Source: an uncultured Prevotellaceae bacterium (lineage in GTDB: Bacteria; Bacteroidota; Bacteroidia; Bacteroidales; Bacteroidaceae). From it: a stretch of 64,000 bases of DNA. Positions 41,509-50,412 of this stretch are shown in pieces (within the stretch, counting starts at the first letter, position 1; each line of letters starts with the position of its first letter). The DNA lies in the NCBI GenBank assembly GCA_902767775.1, contig CACXIP010000008.1:62001-126000 (forward strand), written 5' to 3'. The notes beneath the pieces were generated by a model, which was not told the origin of the DNA, searched no databases, and saw only the letters and a program-made list of their open reading frames with translations. The position numbers and the translations under genes were made by a program.

Positions 41509-43359
41509 ATGGCAGAACAATTGGAAATCAAGGAATTGGACAACGTGGTCGTTCGCTTCTCTGGCGACTCCGGCGACGGTATGCAGTTGGCAGGCAACAT
41601 CTTCTCTACGGTGTCCGCCTCTGTAGGTAATGGCATTTCGACATTTCCCGACTATCCCGCCGACATCCGTGCCCCGCAAGGGTCACTCACCGGCGTGTCG
41701 GGATTTCAGGTACACATCGGTGCGGGGCGCGTATTCACCCCCGGCGACCAGTGTGATGTGCTCGTGGCGATGAACGCCGCGGCGCTCAAGACACAATACA
41801 AGTTTGCCAAACCCCAGGCGACCATCATCATCGACACTGACAGTTTCGAGGCCAGTGACCTGAAGAAGGCCAATTTCGTCACTGGCGACTATCTTGGCGA
41901 GATGGGCATCGACCCCGATCGCGTGGTGGCCTGTCCTATCTCCAAGATGGTGAAGGACTGCCTCGCCGACAGCGGCATGGACAACAAGGCGGTGCTCAAA
42001 TGCCGCAATATGTTCGCCCTCGGTCTCGTATGCTGGCTCTTTAACCGCGACCTTAACTTGGTGGCCAATTTCCTCCGCGAGAAGTTCGCCAAGAAACCTG
42101 CTATCGCCGAGAACAACATCAAGGTGGTGCAGGCAGGTTATGACTACGGACACAATGTGCATGCATCGGTGCCCGCTACCTACCGCATCGAATCGAAGTC
42201 GAAGGTGCCCGGACGCTACATGGACATCACCGGCAACAAGGCTACAGCCTACGGACTCATCGCTGCCGCAGAGAAAGCTGGACTGAAACTCTATCTTGGC
42301 TCGTACCCCATCACCCCTGCAACCGACATCCTGCACGAACTCTCCAAGCATAAGTCGTGTGGCGTCATCACCGTGCAGTGTGAGGATGAGATATCGGGAT
42401 GTGCCAGTGCCATTGGTGCCTCTTTCGCAGGAGCGCTTGCCGCCACCTCCACATCCGGTCCTGGCATATGCCTCAAGTCAGAGGCTATGAACCTCGCCGT
42501 CATCGATGAGTTGCCGCTCATCATCATTGATGTGCAGCGCGGCGGACCCTCTACCGGACTGCCCACCAAGAGCGAGCAGACCGACTTGTTGCAGGCCCTG
42601 TGGGGACGCAACGGCGAGTCGCCCATGCCTGTGGTGGCCGCCACCAGTCCCACCGACTGCTTCGACGCCGTCTATTCCGCTGCCAAGATCGCTCTCGAGC
42701 ACCTGACTCCCGTCATCCTGCTCACCGACGCTTTCGTTGCCAATGGTTCGGCAGCATGGAAACTCCCCACTATGGAGGAACTGCCCGACATCCGTCCACA
42801 TTATGTCAAACCAGAGCAGAAGGGCAACTACACCCCGTATGAACGCGACCCAGAGACCCTGGTGCGCTATTGGGCCATCCCGGGACAGGAGGGTTACACC
42901 CACATCCTCGGTGGTCTGGAGAAAGACGGTGCAACAGGTGCCATCTCTACCGACCCTGAGAACCATGACCGCATGTGCCGCTTGCGTGCAGAGAAGGTAG
43001 CACGCATCCCCGTGCCCGACGTAGAGGTGGCAGGTGACAAGGACGACGCCGAACTCCTCATCGTGGGATTTGGAGGAACCTATGGACATCTCTACTCAGC
43101 CATGGAGGAACTTCGCGCCAAGGGCAACAAAGTGGCTCTGGCCCATTTCGGCTTCATCAACCCGCTGCCCGCCAACACCGCAGAGGTGCTCAAGAAATAC
43201 CCGAAGGCTGTGGTGGCAGAGCAGAACCTCGGACAGTTTGCCGCCTACCTGCGCACACAGGTCGATGGCTTCGTACCCTACCAGTTCAACCAGGTGAAGG
43301 GACAGCCTTTCGTGGTTGCCGAACTCGTGAATGCGTTTGAAGAGATTTTGAAGAAATAA
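41509..43359 (+). CDS. korA: 2-oxoacid:ferredoxin oxidoreductase, gamma-alpha fusion subunit
   Basis: A 616-aa protein (ATG 41509; the reading from 41476 starts upstream inside the leader). The N-terminal part (about 10-190) is the gamma domain (VVRFSGDSGDGMQLAGNIF), followed by the alpha domain (about 210-600; YPITPATDILHELSKH, GPSTGLPTKSEQTDLLQALW). This arrangement is typical of 2-oxoglutarate (Kor) and related ferredoxin oxidoreductases. It converts 2-oxoglutarate and CoA to succinyl-CoA with reduced ferredoxin (or the reverse). The stop is 13 bp before korB. Confidence 0.93.
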   Translation: MAEQLEIKELDNVVVRFSGDSGDGMQLAGNIFSTVSASVGNGISTFPDYPADIRAPQGSLTGVSGFQVHIGAGRVFTPGDQCDVLVAMNAAALKTQYKFAKPQATIIIDTDSFEASDLKKANFVTGDYLGEMGIDPDRVVACPISKMVKDCLADSGMDNKAVLKCRNMFALGLVCWLFNRDLNLVANFLREKFAKKPAIAENNIKVVQAGYDYGHNVHASVPATYRIESKSKVPGRYMDITGNKATAYGLIAAAEKAGLKLYLGSYPITPATDILHELSKHKSCGVITVQCEDEISGCASAIGASFAGALAATSTSGPGICLKSEAMNLAVIDELPLIIIDVQRGGPSTGLPTKSEQTDLLQALWGRNGESPMPVVAATSPTDCFDAVYSAAKIALEHLTPVILLTDAFVANGSAAWKLPTMEELPDIRPHYVKPEQKGNYTPYERDPETLVRYWAIPGQEGYTHILGGLEKDGATGAISTDPENHDRMCRLRAEKVARIPVPDVEVAGDKDDAELLIVGFGGTYGHLYSAMEELRAKGNKVALAHFGFINPLPANTAEVLKKYPKAVVAEQNLGQFAAYLRTQVDGFVPYQFNQVKGQPFVVAELVNAFEEILKK

Positions 43360-43372
43360 AACAGACAAGGTC

Positions 43373-44380
43373 ATGACAGAATATAAAGCACAAGATTATA
43401 AGAAGGGACAGCCAAGGTGGTGTCCCGGATGCGGCGACCATTTCTTCCTCGCATCACTCCACAAGGCCATGGCTGAGGTAGGCGTGGCTCCCCATGAGAT
43501 GGCGGTCATCTCTGGTATCGGATGCAGCAGCCGACTGCCCTACTACGTGAGCACATACGCCATGCAGACCATACACGGAAGGGCAGCCTCCATCTCCACT
43601 GGAGCCAAGGTGGCCAATCCCAACCTCACCGTGTGGCAGGTGAGTGGCGACGGCGACGGACTCGCCATCGGCGGCAACCACTTCATCCATGCCATGAGGC
43701 GTAACATTGACATCAACATGATCCTGCTCAACAACCGCATCTACGGACTGACGAAAGGACAGTATTCACCCACCTCTCCCCGTGGGTTCGTCTCGAAGTC
43801 AAGCCCCTACGGCACTGTCGAGGACCCGTTCCGTCCGGCAGAACTCTGCTTCGGCGCAAGAGGACACTTCTTCGCCAGAGCGGTCGCCACAGATGCTCAG
43901 GGCACCGTCGATGTGCTTAAGGCTGCCTACTTCCACAAAGGGGCTGCCGTGTGCGAAATCCTGCAGAACTGTGTTATCTTCAACAATGGTGCCTACGACC
44001 CCATCTATACCAAAGAGGGGCGTAAGAAGAACGCCATCTATGTGAAGCACGGTGAAAAACTCGTTTTTGGCGAGAATGATGAGTTCGGACTGGTACAGGA
44101 AGGCTTCGGCCTCAAGGTGGTGAAAATCGGCGAGGACGGCTATACGCTCGACGATGTGCTGGTGCACGATGCTTACTGCGAGGACAACACCCTCCAACTG
44201 AAACTCGCCATGATGGACAATGAGCATGGATTCCCTGTGGCACTTGGTGTCATCCGCGATGTCGAAGCACCTACCTACGACGCTGCCGTCAATGCGCAGA
44301 TTGAGGAGGTGAAGGCACAAAAGAAATACCATAATTTCATGGAACTCTTGGAAACCAATGACACGTGGGAGGTAAAGTAA
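43373..44380 (+). CDS. korB: 2-oxoacid:ferredoxin oxidoreductase, TPP-binding beta subunit
   Basis: A 335-aa protein. It carries the iron-sulfur/TPP signature WCPGCGDHFFLASL and the TPP site GDGDGLAIGGNHFIHAMRRN with ILLNNRIYGLTKGQYSPTSP. It forms the catalytic heart of Kor with the preceding korA. Followed by a hairpin-rich region at 44401-44469. Confidence 0.94.
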   Translation: MTEYKAQDYKKGQPRWCPGCGDHFFLASLHKAMAEVGVAPHEMAVISGIGCSSRLPYYVSTYAMQTIHGRAASISTGAKVANPNLTVWQVSGDGDGLAIGGNHFIHAMRRNIDINMILLNNRIYGLTKGQYSPTSPRGFVSKSSPYGTVEDPFRPAELCFGARGHFFARAVATDAQGTVDVLKAAYFHKGAAVCEILQNCVIFNNGAYDPIYTKEGRKKNAIYVKHGEKLVFGENDEFGLVQEGFGLKVVKIGEDGYTLDDVLVHDAYCEDNTLQLKLAMMDNEHGFPVALGVIRDVEAPTYDAAVNAQIEEVKAQKKYHNFMELLETNDTWEVK

Positions 44381-44400
44381 TTTTGTAAACCCAACGTTGC

Positions 44401-44469
44401 AAATGAGTTGTGCACTCTGAAAACTTTGCTAAAAAGTTTAAACAAAACGAGTTGCACAACTCATTTTTT
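44401..44469 (+). terminator. Long-loop hairpin after korB
   Basis: Outer arms AAATGAGTTGTGCA (44401-44414) and TGCACAACTCATTTTTT enclose about 38 nt that contain an inner hairpin (AAACTTT...AAAGTTT). A U-tract follows, so it probably ends korAB transcription; the branched form is unusual. Confidence 0.6.
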
Positions 44470-44481
44470 GTGTGCAACACT

Positions 44482-44512
44482 TTTGGTATTCCATCATTTT
44501 TTGCTAATTTTG
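44482..44512 (+). promoter_or_regulatory. Promoter of pckA
   Basis: TTTG (44482-44485), 19 bp, TAATTTTG (44505-44512): a perfect Bacteroidetes promoter, 57 bp before ATG 44569. Confidence 0.85.
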
Positions 44513-44568
44513 CGGGCGAAAAATAACAAGGTAAAGAGTATAACTCAATTATTTAACAAAAATACATC

Positions 44569-46182
44569 ATGGCAAAGTTAGATTTGACACAGTATGGCAT
44601 CACGGGCTCGACCGTGATTGCACACAATCCATCGTATGAGTACCTCTATGAGGAAGAGACAAAAGCTGACCTGACCGGATTCGACAAGGGCCAGGACACA
44701 GAGCTCAATGCTGTTAACGTGATGACCGGCATCTATACCGGACGCTCACCTAAAGATAAGTATATCGTAGACGATGCTCAGAGCCATGACAAGGTGTGGT
44801 GGACCACTGAGGAATACAAGAACGACAACCACCCCATGAGTGAGGAGGTTTGGGCAAAGATTAAGGACATCGCCATCAAGGAGCTCTGCAACAAGAACCT
44901 CTATGTAATGGATGCTTACTGCGGTGCCAATGAGGCTACCCGTCTTCGCGTTCGCTTTATTATGGAAGTGGCTTGGCAGGCTCACTTTGTCAAGAACATG
45001 TTCATCCAGCCGACTGAGGAAGAACTGGAGAATTTCGAGCCCAACTTCGTCATCTACAATGCTTCGAAGGCAAAGGTGGAGAACTACAAGGAATTGGGCC
45101 TCAACTCAGAGACTTGCGTGGCATTCAATACCACAAGCCGTGAGCAGTGCATCATCAACACATGGTATGGTGGTGAGATGAAGAAGGGTATGTTCTCCAT
45201 GATGAACTACTTCCTCCCGCTTCAGGGCATCGCTTCCATGCACTGCTCTGCCAATACCGATATGGAAGGCAAGAACACCGCTATCTTCTTTGGACTCTCC
45301 GGAACAGGCAAGACCACTCTCAGCACCGACCCGAAGCGTCTGCTCATCGGTGATGACGAGCACGGATGGGACGACGAGGGTGTGTTCAACTTCGAGGGCG
45401 GCTGCTATGCCAAGGTCATCAACCTCGACAAGGAGAGCGAGCCTGACATCTACAACGCCATCCGCCGCAACGCCCTGCTTGAGAACGTCACCGTGGACGA
45501 GGCAGGAAAGATTGACTTCGCTGACAAGAGTGTCACAGAGAACACCCGCGTGAGCTATCCTATTGAGCACATCGAGAAGATTGCTGCCAAGGTGAACGGC
45601 AAGAGCGCTGGTCCCGACGCACAAAACGTCATCTTCCTCTCCGCCGACGCATTCGGCGTGCTGCCTCCCGTCTCCATCCTGACACCGGAGCAGACCAAGT
45701 ATTACTTCCTCTCCGGATTCACTGCCAAACTGGCTGGTACAGAGCGCGGCATCACAGAGCCCACTCCCACCTTCTCAGCTTGCTTCGGACAGGCATTCCT
45801 CGAGCTGCATCCCACCAAGTATGCAGAGGAACTCGTGAGGAAGATGGAGAAGAGCGGTGCCAAGGCTTACCTCGTCAACACTGGTTGGAACGGCACCGGC
45901 AAGCGTATCTCCATCCGCGACACCCGCGGCATCATCGACGCTATCCTCGGTGGTGACATCCTGAGCGCTCCTACCAAGAAGATTCCTTACTTTGACTTCG
46001 AGGTTCCCACACAGCTCAATGGTGTGGCTTGGGGCATTCTCGATCCTCGCGACACCTATCAGAACCGCAATGAGTGGGAAGAGAAGGCAAAGGACTTGGC
46101 TGGCCGCTTCATCAAGAACTTCAAGAAGTATGAGGGCAATGAGGCAGGCAAGGCTCTTGTCGCCGCTGGTCCAAAACTGTAA
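44569..46182 (+). CDS. pckA: Phosphoenolpyruvate carboxykinase (ATP)
   Basis: A 537-aa full-length enzyme. Signatures include [10 protein letters not shown], the P-loop [11 protein letters not shown], the metal site [11 protein letters not shown], and [11 protein letters not shown]. In Prevotella and Bacteroides it fixes CO2 onto phosphoenolpyruvate to form oxaloacetate with ATP gain, feeding succinate formation; the reverse serves gluconeogenesis. Has its own strong promoter and terminator. Confidence 0.97.
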   Translation: MAKLDLTQYGITGSTVIAHNPSYEYLYEEETKADLTGFDKGQDTELNAVNVMTGIYTGRSPKDKYIVDDAQSHDKVWWTTEEYKNDNHPMSEEVWAKIKDIAIKELCNKNLYVMDAYCGANEATRLRVRFIMEVAWQAHFVKNMFIQPTEEELENFEPNFVIYNASKAKVENYKELGLNSETCVAFNTTSREQCIINTWYGGEMKKGMFSMMNYFLPLQGIASMHCSANTDMEGKNTAIFFGLSGTGKTTLSTDPKRLLIGDDEHGWDDEGVFNFEGGCYAKVINLDKESEPDIYNAIRRNALLENVTVDEAGKIDFADKSVTENTRVSYPIEHIEKIAAKVNGKSAGPDAQNVIFLSADAFGVLPPVSILTPEQTKYYFLSGFTAKLAGTERGITEPTPTFSACFGQAFLELHPTKYAEELVRKMEKSGAKAYLVNTGWNGTGKRISIRDTRGIIDAILGGDILSAPTKKIPYFDFEVPTQLNGVAWGILDPRDTYQNRNEWEEKAKDLAGRFIKNFKKYEGNEAGKALVAAGPKL

Positions 46183-46213
46183 ATAAGGTTTCGCATCTAA
46201 ATGATAACAAATG

Positions 46214-46256
46214 GAAGGGGCTTACTCAATGCAAGCCCCTTCTGCTTTACTTTTTA
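46214..46256 (+). terminator. Terminator of pckA
   Basis: A 10-bp stem (GAAGGGGCTT, 46214-46223; AAGCCCCTTC, 46233-46242) with a 9-nt loop, then a T-rich tail TGCTTTACTTTTT. Confidence 0.8.
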
Positions 46257-46278
46257 GAACATAGTATTTGGAATATAT

Positions 46279-47460
46279 ATGAAGAAATATCACTTGTTGC
46301 TTTTGCTTTTGTTACCTCTGTTGCTGTCATCATGCTTCAAAGACGAATTGATGAACACAGAGTGTGACATCCTTGACGCATGGGTTGACGGTGATGAGTT
46401 TAAAGAGCTTTTCTACCAACCAGAGACAGATATGCGCTTTGACAAAATCTCGTCTACAGAGAATCGTATCGTGTTCACTGTGCGCTCGATGCTGTCATTG
46501 CCCGATGGAATACCCGTCCATTTCAACTTGACTCCTGGTGCTACAATCCAGCCTGCCAATGGGTCGGTGCAGAATTTCAAGAAACCAGTTGTGTACACCG
46601 TCACCTCGGAAGACGGAGCATGGCACAGAGAGTATGTCGTGGAGTTCCGCGAACCCGACCTTCCAAAACTCCATTTTGATTTCGAGGACTTTGAGCTCAA
46701 GTCAGAAAAGGTGTCCTTCCTGTTCTTGGATGTGAATGTCAGTTATTTCTCATGGTTTGAGATTGATGACAATGGTGAGCGGCAGGATATCTGGTCGACC
46801 GGCAATCCGGGGTTCGGCATGGGCAACTCAAATGCCAAGGAATATGATTACCCCTCGATTCCAGAAGAAAATGGTTATGAGGGAAAATGTGTGAAACTGG
46901 TGACCAGGGATGCCGGACCATTTGGAAAACCCATGAACAAACCTATTGCCGCCGGCAACCTGTTCTTGGGAAAATTTGATGTTGATGCTGTGATGACCAA
47001 TACGTTGGCCACTACCAGGATGGGTATCAGGGCTCCATTCACCGAGGAACCCATCAAGGTGACAGGATATTACAAATACCAACCCGGTGCCGAATACATC
47101 AACGAAAAATCGGAGGTTGTGCCAGGCAAGGTGGATGAGGGGCATATCTATTCCGTCATCTATCGCAACAAGGATGAGAACGGAAATCCCGTGATGCTCG
47201 ATGGTTCTGATGTCCTCTCCAGCAAATATGTGGTGAAGAAGGCCGAAATGGCATCTCTGCCTCCTACTAATGAGTGGACGCCTTTTGAGATGTTTTACGA
47301 GGGTGCCGAACTGGATGAGCAACTTCTCGACAGCAGAGGGTACAATTTCGCCCTCGTGTTCTCATCAAGCAAGGATGGCGCGAAATTTCTCGGTGCCATC
47401 GGCAGCACATTATATATAGATAAAGTATCGGTTGTCCTTGAGAAAGATGACGAAGAATAA
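46279..47460 (+). CDS. PCMD-domain lipoprotein
   Basis: A 393-aa lipoprotein (MKKYHLLLLLLLPLLLSSC, lipid Cys19). An Ig-like region (about 25-125) is followed by a jelly-roll-like part (about 130-390; FDFEDFEL, DIWSTGNPGF, VKVTGYYKYQP, VSSKYVVKK-like) that fits the 'putative carbohydrate metabolism domain' (PCMD). Such proteins sit in Bacteroidetes surface complexes with a barrel partner; here the next gene is a barrel 8 bp downstream. Function of the family not established. Confidence 0.78.
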   Translation: MKKYHLLLLLLLPLLLSSCFKDELMNTECDILDAWVDGDEFKELFYQPETDMRFDKISSTENRIVFTVRSMLSLPDGIPVHFNLTPGATIQPANGSVQNFKKPVVYTVTSEDGAWHREYVVEFREPDLPKLHFDFEDFELKSEKVSFLFLDVNVSYFSWFEIDDNGERQDIWSTGNPGFGMGNSNAKEYDYPSIPEENGYEGKCVKLVTRDAGPFGKPMNKPIAAGNLFLGKFDVDAVMTNTLATTRMGIRAPFTEEPIKVTGYYKYQPGAEYINEKSEVVPGKVDEGHIYSVIYRNKDENGNPVMLDGSDVLSSKYVVKKAEMASLPPTNEWTPFEMFYEGAELDEQLLDSRGYNFALVFSSSKDGAKFLGAIGSTLYIDKVSVVLEKDDEE

Positions 47461-47468
47461 AAAATAGA

Positions 47469-48227
47469 ATGAAAAAGACAATTATCATACTGATTCTCAG
47501 CGTCTTCTTGCTGCTTCCTGGTCGTGTCATGGCTGGCAATCCGCTGGAAAATATCAAGTTGAAAGCACGTGCTGGATACAGCATCGGCGGAACGGCACCG
47601 CTTGGAATTCCCGCCACCATCAGGAGCGTGGATGCCTATCGGCTGACTACTTCATTCATGGGGGGTGTGGATGCCATGACACAAATCAGCGGCAACTGGG
47701 GCGCTATGGTAGGCGTTCGTTTTGAGAACAAGGGGATGGACACAGAGATAACCACCAAGAACTACTATATGGAAGTGGTGAAGGGTGACAGCTATCTTGC
47801 GGGTATGTATACCGGAAGCGTCAGGCAGAAAGTGACGGAATGGATGTTCACGGTGCCTGTGATGGCTACCTATCAGGTGGGCAAAAAAGTGCAACTCAAG
47901 GCCGGACCGTATGTTTCACTGCTGATCAACAAGGACTTTTCCGGATATGTGTTCGACGGATACCTCAGGCAGAACAACCCCACGGGAGCCAAAATCGTGA
48001 TGGGACATGAGGCGAACGAGCGTGCCACATACGACTTTTCTGATGATATGCGCAGATTTCAGACCGGTGTCATGGTGGGCGCCGACTGGCAGGTGTGCAA
48101 GAAACTGGGTGTGTCAGCCGACCTCAGTTGGGGACTCTCAGGTATCCACAAGAGTGATTTCAAGACCATAGAGCAGACACTGTATCCCATCTACGGCACC
48201 ATCAGCGTGTTTTATGCCATCAACTGA
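47469..48227 (+). CDS. Outer-membrane beta-barrel protein
   Basis: A 252-aa protein with signal peptide (MKKTIIILILSVFLLLPGRVMA) and aromatic amphipathic strands (LKARAGYSIGG, WGAMVGVRFENKGM, FTVPVMATYQVG, VQLKAGPYVSLLIN, LSWGLSGIHKSD), matching PorT/OMP_b-brl_2 eight-stranded barrels. It starts 8 bp after the PCMD lipoprotein and is probably its membrane partner. Confidence 0.8.
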   Translation: MKKTIIILILSVFLLLPGRVMAGNPLENIKLKARAGYSIGGTAPLGIPATIRSVDAYRLTTSFMGGVDAMTQISGNWGAMVGVRFENKGMDTEITTKNYYMEVVKGDSYLAGMYTGSVRQKVTEWMFTVPVMATYQVGKKVQLKAGPYVSLLINKDFSGYVFDGYLRQNNPTGAKIVMGHEANERATYDFSDDMRRFQTGVMVGADWQVCKKLGVSADLSWGLSGIHKSDFKTIEQTLYPIYGTISVFYAIN

Positions 48228-48252
48228 GTCTGCATAGGAAAAGGCGGCGTTG

Positions 48253-48280
48253 GTCGAAAATTTGCTGGGCTTCGTCGAAA
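48253..48280 (+). promoter_or_regulatory. Direct repeat GTCGAAA upstream of the TonB-C-like gene
   Basis: GTCGAAA at 48253-48259 and 48274-48280, 21 bp apart (start to start), 28 bp before the -7 box. A candidate regulator site. Confidence 0.4.
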
Positions 48281-48285
48281 TTGTT

Positions 48286-48316
48286 TTTGAGCTTGTTGAT
48301 TACCACATTATCTTTG
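48286..48316 (+). promoter_or_regulatory. Promoter of the TonB-C-like gene
   Basis: TTTG (48286-48289), 19 bp, TATCTTTG (48309-48316), a consensus match. ATG 48366 is 49 bp downstream. Confidence 0.78.
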
Positions 48317-48365
48317 CAGTGTAATTAACAACGAACACAAATAAAAACAATAAAAAACAAGCATT

Positions 48366-48749
48366 ATGAGAAAGATTTTCGCATTCATCGCCGTGTGTTT
48401 CATGTCATTCCAGTTTGCAACCGCACAGAACGTGTTTAATGAAGAATTCATTCAGGAGCAGATGCCACAGTTTGTCGGTGGCGAGGAAGCCCTCTCTGAA
48501 TGGATTGAGGACAACATCTCCTATCCTCTGATGGCAGATGTCTACTCCATCGAAGGCCGTGTTATCGCCAGCTTCGACATCAATGAGGACGGCAGCATCA
48601 GCAACATCCAGGTTGATGAGTATGCCGATCCCATCCTTGCCGACGAGGTGGTCAACCGTCTGCAGTACATGCCCAATTGGATTCCCGCCATGCAGAACGG
48701 CAGAAACGTGAAGGTGAACTACAGCCTTGCTATTGTCTTCAGGAGTTAA
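48366..48749 (+). CDS. Secreted TonB C-terminal-domain-like protein
   Basis: A 127-aa protein with signal peptide (MRKIFAFIAVCFMSFQFATAQ). The mature part is a TonB C-terminal fold: MPQFVGGEEALSEWIEDNIS, YPLMADVYSIEGRVIASFDI, NEDGSISNIQV, LQYMPNWIPAMQNGRNVKVN. Unlike TonB it has no membrane anchor or Pro-rich linker, so it is periplasmic. Such solo domains are frequent in Bacteroidetes; a role in TonB-dependent uptake is only suggested. It ends before a long terminator. Confidence 0.82.
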   Translation: MRKIFAFIAVCFMSFQFATAQNVFNEEFIQEQMPQFVGGEEALSEWIEDNISYPLMADVYSIEGRVIASFDINEDGSISNIQVDEYADPILADEVVNRLQYMPNWIPAMQNGRNVKVNYSLAIVFRS

Positions 48750-48841
48750 AAAGACGTTTGTATAAATATAGTTTGCAAGGACTTACTTACAGTATGTCCG
48801 TTACAATGAAAGTGAGGAGCGGATGCAGATTGTCATCCTAA

Positions 48842-48875
48842 CATAAAAAGCAGAGGTTTCCCTCTGCTTTTTATG
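48842..48875. terminator. Bidirectional terminator between TonB-C-like gene and rseP
   Basis: A 15-bp perfect stem (CATAAAAAGCAGAGG, 48842-48856; CCTCTGCTTTTTATG, 48861-48875) with a 4-nt loop and A/T tracts, set between convergent genes. Confidence 0.85.
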
Positions 48876-48883
48876 TTTCATAT

Positions 48884-48918
48884 AATTTTTAATTTTTAAT
48901 TTTTAATTTTTAATTCTT
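48884..48918. repeat. Heptad tandem repeat AATTTTT
   Basis: Four AATTTTT units and one AATTCTT, ending 4 bp before the rseP stop (48922). Confidence 0.75.
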
Positions 48919-48921
48919 CAT

Positions 48922-50385
48922 CTACATATACCCCAACCAGCGGAGGATGTCGTTGAGATTGGCGATAATCATAAGCAGGATGAGGAGGCCAAAGCCGATG
49001 TACTCAGCGATGACAAGGAAACGCTCGCTGGGTTTACGTCCTGTAATCATCTCATAGAGCAGGAACAGGACATGGCCACCGTCCAGAGCGGGTATCGGAA
49101 GAATATTCATGAAGGCAAGGATAATGCTGAGGAATGCCGTCATGCGCCAGAACATCATCCAGTCCCACATGGGCGGGAAGAGGCTGCCGATGGCACCAAA
49201 GCCACCCAGTGATTTCGCACCGTCGGAGGTGAACACATATTTAAGGTCGTCAACATAGCTGCGGAGCACATCGATGCCATAGCGGATGCCGGCAGGAAAA
49301 CTCTCGAAGAAGCCATATTTGATCTCAATGGGTTTATAGTAGCTCCAGATGCTTTTCTGTATGACGCCAAGTCGCATCTCCGAGTCGAGCATGGTGCGCT
49401 TTGTTTCGGTGACACCGGTAGCATGGTGGGTGAAGGTAATATTTACCGTGCGTCCTTTGATGCTGTCGGCCTTGGTACCCTTGGCTGTCACGATGTCATT
49501 GAGTTTGCTTATTTCTAAGGTAAAGTCATTCCACGATTCCACAGCCTTGCCGTTGATGGAAAGGATTTTGTCGTCTTTCGCCATGCCGATTTTCTCTGCC
49601 ACCGTACCGGGCAGCACACTATCTATCTCGGCAGGTACAAACGGTGTCACAAACGGGGGCTGTTTCTTAATCATCTCAAGCAGGTTGAGGTCGCCAGGCA
49701 GGGTAAGCGACATGGCTTTCCCGTTGCGGACGATGTCTACACGCTTTGCCTCAGAGATGTCACGGTAGAGGTCGGTATTGAACGAGGTGAACTCGCCCTT
49801 GTCTGTTCCCACAAGGATATCACCGTCCTTGAATCCCAGGCTTTTCGCCTCGGTATTGAACTTCATGCCCATCGACATATCCTTGGTCTGGATATATGAC
49901 TCGCCCCAATGGTAGAGCACCATTGAGTAGATGAAAAGAGCGAGCAGGAAGTTGACCAGCACACCGCCAATCATGATGAGCAGGCGCTGCCATGCGGGTT
50001 TGGTGCGGAACTCATACGGTTTCGGCTCCTCGCTGAGTTTTTGGTTGGTCTCGTCAATCATTCCGGAAATGGCACAATAGCCGCCGAGAGGCAACCAGCC
50101 GATGCCATACTCCGTACCCACATATTCCTTCTCCTTATGCTCTTTGCCGTCCTCATCCTTCACCACTTTCTCGGGTACCACCACTGGGTTTTTCCTGAAC
50201 AGGCGTCTGAACCAGGTGTCGTAGGTGCTGAAAAGGTGAAACTTGGGATTGAAGAAGACATAAAACCGCGTTACCCTCACCTTGAAGAGTTTGGCGAAGA
50301 AGAAATGTCCTCCCTCATGCAGCAGCACGAGGAGCGATATGGAAAGGATAAACTGTACCAGTCGGATTAAAAAAACACTATTCAT
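48922..50385 (-). CDS. rseP: RIP metalloprotease RseP (site-2 protease)
   Basis: A 487-aa membrane protease. HEGGH at 23-27 (zinc site) and the LDGGH late motif (PIPALDGGHVL) in membrane helices, with two PDZ-like regions between (about 190-330). It cuts within the membrane to release extracytoplasmic-stress sigma factors or other regulators. It lies in the operon murA-rimM-dxr-rseP (reading right to left), 27 bp after dxr. Confidence 0.95.
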   Translation of the reverse strand: MNSVFLIRLVQFILSISLLVLLHEGGHFFFAKLFKVRVTRFYVFFNPKFHLFSTYDTWFRRLFRKNPVVVPEKVVKDEDGKEHKEKEYVGTEYGIGWLPLGGYCAISGMIDETNQKLSEEPKPYEFRTKPAWQRLLIMIGGVLVNFLLALFIYSMVLYHWGESYIQTKDMSMGMKFNTEAKSLGFKDGDILVGTDKGEFTSFNTDLYRDISEAKRVDIVRNGKAMSLTLPGDLNLLEMIKKQPPFVTPFVPAEIDSVLPGTVAEKIGMAKDDKILSINGKAVESWNDFTLEISKLNDIVTAKGTKADSIKGRTVNITFTHHATGVTETKRTMLDSEMRLGVIQKSIWSYYKPIEIKYGFFESFPAGIRYGIDVLRSYVDDLKYVFTSDGAKSLGGFGAIGSLFPPMWDWMMFWRMTAFLSIILAFMNILPIPALDGGHVLFLLYEMITGRKPSERFLVIAEYIGFGLLILLMIIANLNDILRWLGYM

Positions 50386-50412
50386 TTTTGATTATATGAC
50401 AAAAAATTAAAT

